Below are positions 59,456-64,000 of a stretch of 64,000 bases of DNA, piece by piece. Position 1 is the first letter of the stretch, and each line of letters opens with the position of its first letter. Source of the stretch: Mycolicibacterium vulneris (GTDB lineage: Bacteria > Actinomycetota > Actinomycetes > Mycobacteriales > Mycobacteriaceae); contig NZ_NCXM01000020.1 of assembly GCF_002104765.1 (NCBI RefSeq), forward strand, positions 1 to 64,000, read 5' to 3'. The position numbers and the translations under genes were made by a program. The notes beneath the pieces are model-generated. The model saw only the letters and a list, made by a program, of their open reading frames with translations. It had not been told where the DNA came from and made no database searches.

Positions 59456-60654
59456 GGCACCAGGGACGGCATGCACTCCCAGCCCCGGACCGTGGAGGTC
59501 GGGCTGAGGACTGCTTTGGTCAGGTCGACCTCCCACTCGGGGAATCGTTTCAGGATCTCCTCCAGCGCGACGCGGCCTTCGAGGCGGGCCAGCGCCGATC
59601 CCAGACAGAAGTGCGTCCCCATGCTGAAGGTGAGGTGCGGGCGGACGGTGCGATGGATGTTGAAATCGCCTGCGTCCGGCCCGAACTGGGCCTCGTCGCG
59701 GCACGCCGATCCGATCAACATCATCATCACGCTGCCTTCGGGCACGGTCTGGTCGTGCACGGTGACGTCGCGGGTCACGTAGCGCGACACGTGCGGTGCC
59801 GGCGGCTCGTATCGCAGCAATTCCTCGATGGCCTGCGGGATGAGCGTCGGGTTCTCGGCGAGGTCCCGGCGCTGATCGGGGTGTTCGGCGAGAACCTTTC
59901 CGGACCAACCGATCAGCCGCGTTGTCGTTTCGTTGCCGGCCCCGGCGACGACGTTGAGGTACACGAGGATCTCTTCGCGGGACAGCCGCCGGGTGGTCCC
60001 GGTTTCGTCCGCGAATTCGACGTTGAGGAGCTCGGTCATGATGTCGTCGGACGGATGGTCGGCGCGCCAGTCGATGTAGGCCTCGAAGTGCTCACCCACC
60101 GACAGGCCATGCTCGGCGGCGTCCATGGGCTTGCCGGCCTCGGTGCGCAGCTGGGCGTTGCCGCGGTCGCGGATGTACTCCTGGTCGTCCTCGGGGATGC
60201 CGAGCAGCATGCTGATGACCTTCATCGGCATCTGCGCACCAAGATCGGTGACGAAGTCGAAGCGTCCTGAGCCCACCAGCGGATCCAGCAGTTGAGCGCA
60301 GAAGTCGCGGATCATCGGCTCGAGCGCGGCGATCCGGCGTGGGGTGAACATGCGCGACAGCAGTTTGCGATGCACGTCGTGAATCGGCGGGTCCTCGAAG
60401 ATCAGCATGCCCGGCGGGATTTCGAGGTTGGCCTTGATCAGTTCCAGGATCGCGCCGCGCGCGGAGCTGTAGGTCTCGTGGTCGACAAGCGCCTTGCTGA
60501 CATCGGCGTAACGGCTCACCGCGTAAAAATCGTATTCGGCGTTGTAATAAAGCGGCGCCTCTTCGCGCAATCGCGCGAACATGGGATACGGGTCGGCGAT
60601 CAACCCGACATCGTATGGATCGAACCGAACATGGCTATCGGTGCTCGCCGTCAC
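59452..60654 (-). CDS. Cytochrome P450
   Basis: The product is 400 residues from a GTG start. I-helix motif A-G-A-G-N-E-T-T (about 245), ExxR as E-E-L-L-R (about 285), and the heme loop F-S-M-G-T-H-F-C-L-G (about 347; Ser instead of the usual Gly at the second position). It resembles CYP125/CYP142-like or CYP124-like lipid and steroid hydroxylases in outline, but I cannot assign a family. First gene of the six-gene minus-strand operon. A TATAAA at about 60750 on the minus strand is a candidate -10. Confidence 0.93.
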   Translation of the reverse strand: MTASTDSHVRFDPYDVGLIADPYPMFARLREEAPLYYNAEYDFYAVSRYADVSKALVDHETYSSARGAILELIKANLEIPPGMLIFEDPPIHDVHRKLLSRMFTPRRIAALEPMIRDFCAQLLDPLVGSGRFDFVTDLGAQMPMKVISMLLGIPEDDQEYIRDRGNAQLRTEAGKPMDAAEHGLSVGEHFEAYIDWRADHPSDDIMTELLNVEFADETGTTRRLSREEILVYLNVVAGAGNETTTRLIGWSGKVLAEHPDQRRDLAENPTLIPQAIEELLRYEPPAPHVSRYVTRDVTVHDQTVPEGSVMMMLIGSACRDEAQFGPDAGDFNIHRTVRPHLTFSMGTHFCLGSALARLEGRVALEEILKRFPEWEVDLTKAVLSPTSTVRGWECMPSLVP

Positions 60655-60823
60655 GAAAACCCTCCTACCGCTGCAGTTTTAGATGCCCGCATGACCTGCA
60701 CCAGGGCTCGCGCCGCCAGCGTCGCAGCGCTGGATTCGGTCCGGGCAATTTATACACTCCGCTTAATTGCGTCGCTCTGACTTCTGCACAAGCTCCGCTG
60801 AAAACGGCGCATGAACGTGGGTT

Positions 60824-60841
60824 TACTCTATTCTCGTAGAG
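60824..60841. promoter_or_regulatory. Operator copy 1 for the TetR protein encoded at 60898-61581
   Basis: TACTCTATTCTCGTAGAG contains the inverted arms CTCTA and TAGAG (spacer 6 bp) and matches 15 of 18 positions with the element at 61602-61619, on the other side of the TetR gene. It is upstream of the P450 operon, between the TetR stop and the P450 start. Confidence 0.72.
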
Positions 60842-60897
60842 AACCATACAGCGGATGCCGGGGCAAGATCCATAGCCCGCGTTTCCCGGAGGCGTCC

Positions 60898-61581
60898 TCA
60901 CGCGGATCCGGCCGCCCCGCGGCGCAACACCCGCAGGCCGCCGGCCTGGGTCAGCCGCCCCTTGTCCGAACTTTTCAGGATGCCGGCGGCGATCGCCGAC
61001 AGGATCCCGTCGAGCTGTTCGGCGCTGTCGATGATCCGGTCGCCTTGGGCGAACCGCTGCAGCAGGCCGTTGATGAACGTCAGCGTGACGTTGCTCAGAT
61101 CCTCGATGACGGCCGGATCCAGGTCCGCACCATGCGGCATCAGCTGCACCAGGATCTCCCGGTGCAGCTTGGTGAACTCGTCGGTAGCCTGCTGCAGAAT
61201 CGCGGCCAGCGCGGGGTCGCGGGTGGCCTGCATGGTCAGCTCGTAGCGGGCCCTGGTCCGATACAACTGCGGGTCGCTGCCGGCCTGGATGACCACCTGC
61301 GACAACCGCGACGGTGCGCGATTTCCACCGGCGCCATCGGAGCTGTCCGCGATCGCCTGCAGCTCGGCGAGGTCGAGCTCGGCGGAGCGCTCGGCCACCG
61401 CGCGCAACAGCGCCGACCGGGTGCGGAAATAGAACGAGGTGGTGCCGTCCGGCACCCCGGCCGCGCGGTCGACCTTCAGATGGCTCAGGCCCTTGGCCCC
61501 GTCATCGGCCAACAACTGGATCGCCGCGTCGCACAGATCGCGGCGGCGCTCGGCGGGGTTGGGTTTTCGGCGTTTGTCCAT
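60898..61581 (-). CDS. TetR family transcriptional regulator
   Basis: The product is 227 residues starting M-D-K-R-R-K-P-N-P-A-E-R-R-R. The helix-turn-helix region is H-L-K-V-D-R-A-A-G-V-P-D-G-T-T-S-F-Y-F-R (about 35-55). The gene is in the same direction as the P450 operon, 243 bp upstream. Matching operator elements lie both 21 bp before its own ATG and in the gap before the operon, so it should repress itself and the operon until a pathway compound binds. Confidence 0.92.
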   Translation of the reverse strand: MDKRRKPNPAERRRDLCDAAIQLLADDGAKGLSHLKVDRAAGVPDGTTSFYFRTRSALLRAVAERSAELDLAELQAIADSSDGAGGNRAPSRLSQVVIQAGSDPQLYRTRARYELTMQATRDPALAAILQQATDEFTKLHREILVQLMPHGADLDPAVIEDLSNVTLTFINGLLQRFAQGDRIIDSAEQLDGILSAIAAGILKSSDKGRLTQAGGLRVLRRGAAGSA

Positions 61582-61601
61582 AATCTTCTCAACGGCGACG
61601 C

Positions 61602-61619
61602 TACTCTATATTCGTAGTG
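61602..61619. promoter_or_regulatory. Operator copy 2 for the TetR protein encoded at 60898-61581
   Basis: TACTCTATATTCGTAGTG lies 21 bp upstream of the TetR start. It shares 15 of 18 positions with the copy at 60824, including CTCTA and the TCGTAG half. The position in the leader fits autorepression. The divergent lipoprotein gene starts 183 bp away on the other side. Confidence 0.72.
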
Positions 61620-61801
61620 TCAGTAAAGACCGCGATGTGTGCGTGTCGGAATGCCGCATGCGCGCAGGCCAAGCCACTCCCGCAACCATCATCGAATTGC
61701 ACGATTTCGACGCGGCGCGCTACCCGGCACCAAAGAAATTGCGGTGCAGGAGTTCCCGTCGGACATGGAATCAATGATCCTGCGGGTAGAGTCCATCGAC
61801 G
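61620..61801 (+). other. Leader of the lipoprotein gene with a possible broken short ORF
   Basis: Two overlapping frames (61439-61777 and 61639-61830) carry protein-like text, I-I-E-L-H-D-F-D-A-A-R-Y-P in one and K-E-I-A-V-Q-E-F-P-S-D-M-E-S in the next, as though a small gene had a frameshift near 61730. I recognise no family. It may be chance. Confidence 0.25.
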
Positions 61802-62422
61802 ATGATTCACCGTCGATTCAGCGCGCGTAGTGCCGCCGCCTGGCTTGGGTCTATCGGCCTGCTCGCGGCGGTGACGTGTGGCTGCCAGCAGACGCACAAG
61901 CCTGCGCCGTCCACCTCGCCGACCACCGCGCCGACCACCGCGCCGACCAGCACCACCGCGCCGCCATCTCCGCCACCGCCGCCGGTCGTGAAGATCGCGC
62001 CGCTGCCCGTCCGGCCGGTGACGAAGTCACAACCGACGACGCCCGCCGTGAAGTGCCCGGCCACGGATCCGAACGCTCCCGTCAAGCCGACCGACGTCCT
62101 GACCACCTGTGATATCGGGCGAACCACCGTCTACACATTGGGCCCCGAGACCATGCAGCTCGGGATCGTCCGCGTCGACCCACCGAAGTCTTTGACAGCG
62201 GACTATTACGAACTGACCCTCGTGCTGGATCCGCCGTCGGCGGCCGCGTGGTCCGCATTCACGAGCGCGCATCTGCAGGAACACATGGCCTTCGTCCGGG
62301 ACAACATGGTCCTGGAAGCACCGATAATCGAACAACCGGCGACGTCGGGGCGGATCGTGCTGACGACCCAAACAGCCCAGGGCGCAGCGCAATTGGACCA
62401 ATTGGTGGGTCGCCCCGCATGA
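61802..62422 (+). CDS. Lipoprotein with SecDF P1-head-like domain
   Basis: The product is 206 residues. The signal peptide ends V-T-C-G-C (lipidation at C26 or C28). A Thr/Pro repeat linker (about 35-60, T-T-A-P units) leads to a C-terminal domain with A-A-W-S-A-F-T-S-A-H-L-Q-E-H-M-A-F-V-R-D and V-L-E-A-P-I-I-E-Q-P-A-T-S-G-R-I, which resembles the P1-head subdomain of SecD (lAivlDg-v-saP-I pattern). In SecD that domain assists preproteins outside the membrane; here it is anchored alone. The stop overlaps the ATG of the next gene. Confidence 0.82.
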   Translation: MIHRRFSARSAAAWLGSIGLLAAVTCGCQQTHKPAPSTSPTTAPTTAPTSTTAPPSPPPPPVVKIAPLPVRPVTKSQPTTPAVKCPATDPNAPVKPTDVLTTCDIGRTTVYTLGPETMQLGIVRVDPPKSLTADYYELTLVLDPPSAAAWSAFTSAHLQEHMAFVRDNMVLEAPIIEQPATSGRIVLTTQTAQGAAQLDQLVGRPA

Positions 62423-63258
62423 CGGGCTCGGGGCGCCCGGACCGCCTCGGCATCGGCATGCTCAGCGTATTCGGACTGCCGCCAATCGAATTGGTGAACC
62501 TCGCCGCGGATCTGGGGTGCCGGTATGTCTCGGTCGCCGTGCAGGGGATGCCGCTGGTGCCGCTGGGCTATCCCCCCTTCTCGTTGAAGGACGACACCGT
62601 TCTGCGGAAGGACCTGCTCGCCGCGACGGACGACCGGGGCGTGAGCATCTCGCTCGGCGACGGATTCCTGGTGCTGCCCGGCGCCGACGTGAGCGCGCTG
62701 GGCGGCGACCTCGACGTGCTGGCCGAACTTGGTGTCCCGTGGATCAACGTGGTCAGCCTGGACCCCGATCTGCCCCGGACGCTCGACCAGTTCGCCGTAC
62801 TGACCGAGCTCGCCGCACAGCGTGACATCGGCACGGTCGTCGAGCCGGTGCCCGGCCTGACCATCGGTAGCCTGGGCGCCGCGCTGGCCGCCGCGGAATA
62901 CGTTGGCCGGAGTGATTTCCGGCTGTTGATCGACACCATGCACCTGGTGCGGTCGGGTGGCGGGGCCGCCGAACTGGCCGCCATCGACGCCGAGCGCATC
63001 GGCTACGCCCAGCTCAACGACACAACGCTGCGCCCGCGCATCGACAACTACCTGGAGGAGGCCATGTTCGAGCGGATGGTGCCCGGTGAGGGCGAACTTC
63101 CGCTGCACGACCTCCTGTCCGCGCTGCCCCGCGACACCGTGCTTGAAATCGAAGTTCCCAGAAGGTCATTGGCGCTGGCCGGCGTGAGTCCGATCGACCG
63201 CATGCGCCCGTGTGTCGAGGCCGCACGGCGGTTGCTGTCGGACGTTCAGCTCGGGTAG
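62419..63258 (+). CDS. Sugar phosphate isomerase/epimerase (TIM-barrel) family protein
   Basis: The product is 279 residues. The family outline is L-G-C-R-Y-V-S-V-A, then E-P-V-P-G-L-T, L-L-I-D-T-M-H-L with a metal-binding Asp and His, G-Y-A-Q-L-N-D-T, and G-E-G-E-L-P-L-H-D-L-L; these residues form the divalent-metal site of xylose-isomerase-like barrels. The start overlaps the lipoprotein stop (ATGA). Substrate unknown. Its end overlaps the convergent Gfo/Idh/MocA gene by 13 bases. Confidence 0.88.
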   Translation: MTGSGRPDRLGIGMLSVFGLPPIELVNLAADLGCRYVSVAVQGMPLVPLGYPPFSLKDDTVLRKDLLAATDDRGVSISLGDGFLVLPGADVSALGGDLDVLAELGVPWINVVSLDPDLPRTLDQFAVLTELAAQRDIGTVVEPVPGLTIGSLGAALAAAEYVGRSDFRLLIDTMHLVRSGGGAAELAAIDAERIGYAQLNDTTLRPRIDNYLEEAMFERMVPGEGELPLHDLLSALPRDTVLEIEVPRRSLALAGVSPIDRMRPCVEAARRLLSDVQLG

Positions 63259-64000
63259 CGCAGCGGGAGACCCGCGGCGCGATAGATCGCGTCGATAACG
63301 GTCATGTTGTCGATCGCGTCGTGCGGGGTGGTCTTGACCGGTTCGCCGCGCAGCACCGCCGCGGCGAACGCGTCCAGTTGATACGCGTAGGAGGCCCGGC
63401 GTCCGAACCGTTCCGCCCGTCTGCCCCGCCGCGACCGCACCGACAGCCGATGGAAAGCCTGTGGCAGCACCGGATTCAGGATGCGCAGTTCCCCGTGTTC
63501 GCCGATCACCCGGGCGCTGATCTGCAGCAGCCGCCGCGACCACATCGAGCAGCGCACCCGCCCGGTGTGGCCGGCCGGGAACCGCAGTTCGGCGGTCATC
63601 GCCCGGTCGACCCGGGGGTCGCGCAGTTTGGCGTGCGCCGTGACAACTTCCGGGGAGGGTCCGCCGAAGGTGCGGGCCATGTGCACCGCGTAGCAGCCCG
63701 CGTCCATGGTCGCCCCACCGGCAAGCGTGTAGTCGTAGCGGATGTCGGAGAACTTCGGCAGCGGGAAACACAGCGCGGCCTCCACGTGCCGCAGTGTGCC
63801 CAGCTCGCCGGAGGCGATGATCTCCTCGGCGCGCAGCGTCAGCGGGTGGTAGCGGTAGTGGAAGGCCTCCATTACCACGCGGTCCGAATCCGCTGCCAGC
63901 TCGGCGATTTCGCGGGCCTCGGCCGCGTTGGCGGTGAACGGCTTTTCGCACAGCACGTGTTTGCCGGCGGTGAGTGCGGCCCGGGTCCAGCGCCCGTGTA
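63246..64000 (-). CDS. Gfo/Idh/MocA family oxidoreductase (N-terminus outside the window)
   Basis: About 250 C-terminal codons are present; the gene runs off the right edge. The catalytic motif E-K-P is in A-L-T-A-G-K-H-V-L-C-E-K-P, followed by M-E-A-F-H-Y-R-Y-H-P, and G-G-A-T-M-D-A-G-C-Y near the substrate site, with the catalytic-type D/H pair of sugar dehydrogenases. The missing part holds the NAD(P)-binding start. It converges on the epimerase gene, which is a common partner in sugar (inositol-like) metabolism. Confidence 0.9.
   Translation of the reverse strand, partial: HGRWTRAALTAGKHVLCEKPFTANAAEAREIAELAADSDRVVMEAFHYRYHPLTLRAEEIIASGELGTLRHVEAALCFPLPKFSDIRYDYTLAGGATMDAGCYAVHMARTFGGPSPEVVTAHAKLRDPRVDRAMTAELRFPAGHTGRVRCSMWSRRLLQISARVIGEHGELRILNPVLPQAFHRLSVRSRRGRRAERFGRRASYAYQLDAFAAAVLRGEPVKTTPHDAIDNMTVIDAIYRAAGLPLRYPS

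Noticed and set aside
1..64000. CRISPR arrays, insertion sequences, integrase genes
   Set aside because: No regularly spaced direct repeats with unique spacers, no transposase or integrase motifs and no terminal inverted repeats were found; the 21-bp repeats at 2103 have no spacer structure.

Overview
The window is high-GC actinobacterial DNA from a slow-growing, non-tuberculous Mycobacterium. This rests on PE and PPE genes, an ESX-5 secretion locus (a system confined to slow growers) in the same arrangement as in M. tuberculosis (eccB5, eccC5, cyp143, ferredoxin, PPE, PE), MalQ beside eccB5, a 13E12-type HNH gene, mycofactocin-coupled dehydrogenases, F420-type oxidoreductases and many TetR/P450/CoA-metabolism genes. 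No rRNA, tRNA, CRISPR array, insertion sequence or prophage was seen.

Layout. 1-9.6 kb: part of ESX-5 on the minus strand (eccB5-eccC5, then ferredoxin, PPE, PE and the start of a second PPE), with cyp143 inserted in the opposite direction. 10-17.3 kb: malQ, an F420-type oxidoreductase with an NTF2-like partner, a UsfY-like gene with a SigF-type promoter, two START-like lipid-binding-fold proteins and a DUF4407 membrane protein. 17.5-34 kb: a catabolic region with two CaiB/BaiF CoA-transferases, an Lrp-type regulator, an ANTAR protein, an eight-gene operon (mycofactocin SDR, TPP-dependent E1 alpha and beta, a free lipoyl domain, crotonase, acyl-CoA synthetase, Rieske oxygenase, KstD-like flavoprotein), a second crotonase, and a cobalt-type nitrile hydratase operon (beta-alpha-accessory). 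34-43.6 kb: DEAD-box helicase, methyltransferase, TetR genes, a D-aminoacylase-type amidohydrolase, cutinase, an SDR and a SigF-family sigma factor with an overlapping upstream ORF. 43.6-51.6 kb: duplicated lipoproteins around a DUF2231 protein, a TetR-P450 pair, three genes that look internally deleted, and two M24 peptidase-fold genes, the second without most metal ligands. 51.8-64 kb: a 13E12 HNH gene, then a six-gene minus-strand operon (P450, mycofactocin SDR, crotonase, fused double CoA-transferase, SDR, phosphotransferase) next to a TetR gene, then a SecDF-P1-head-like lipoprotein, a TIM-barrel epimerase and a partial Gfo/Idh/MocA oxidoreductase.

The most promising material is (1) the operon at 22.4-31 kb, a CoA-dependent pathway of unknown substrate that uses a free lipoyl domain and a crotonase without the usual catalytic glutamates; (2) the independently organised 53-61 kb operon that reuses the same enzyme types; and (3) several operator-like elements readable by eye: duplicated palindromes flanking two TetR genes, a 20-bp palindrome before a third, and a four-copy repeat with an exact 21-bp period beside the ESX-5 PPE genes. 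Functions are inferred from motifs and family memory; no database search was possible.
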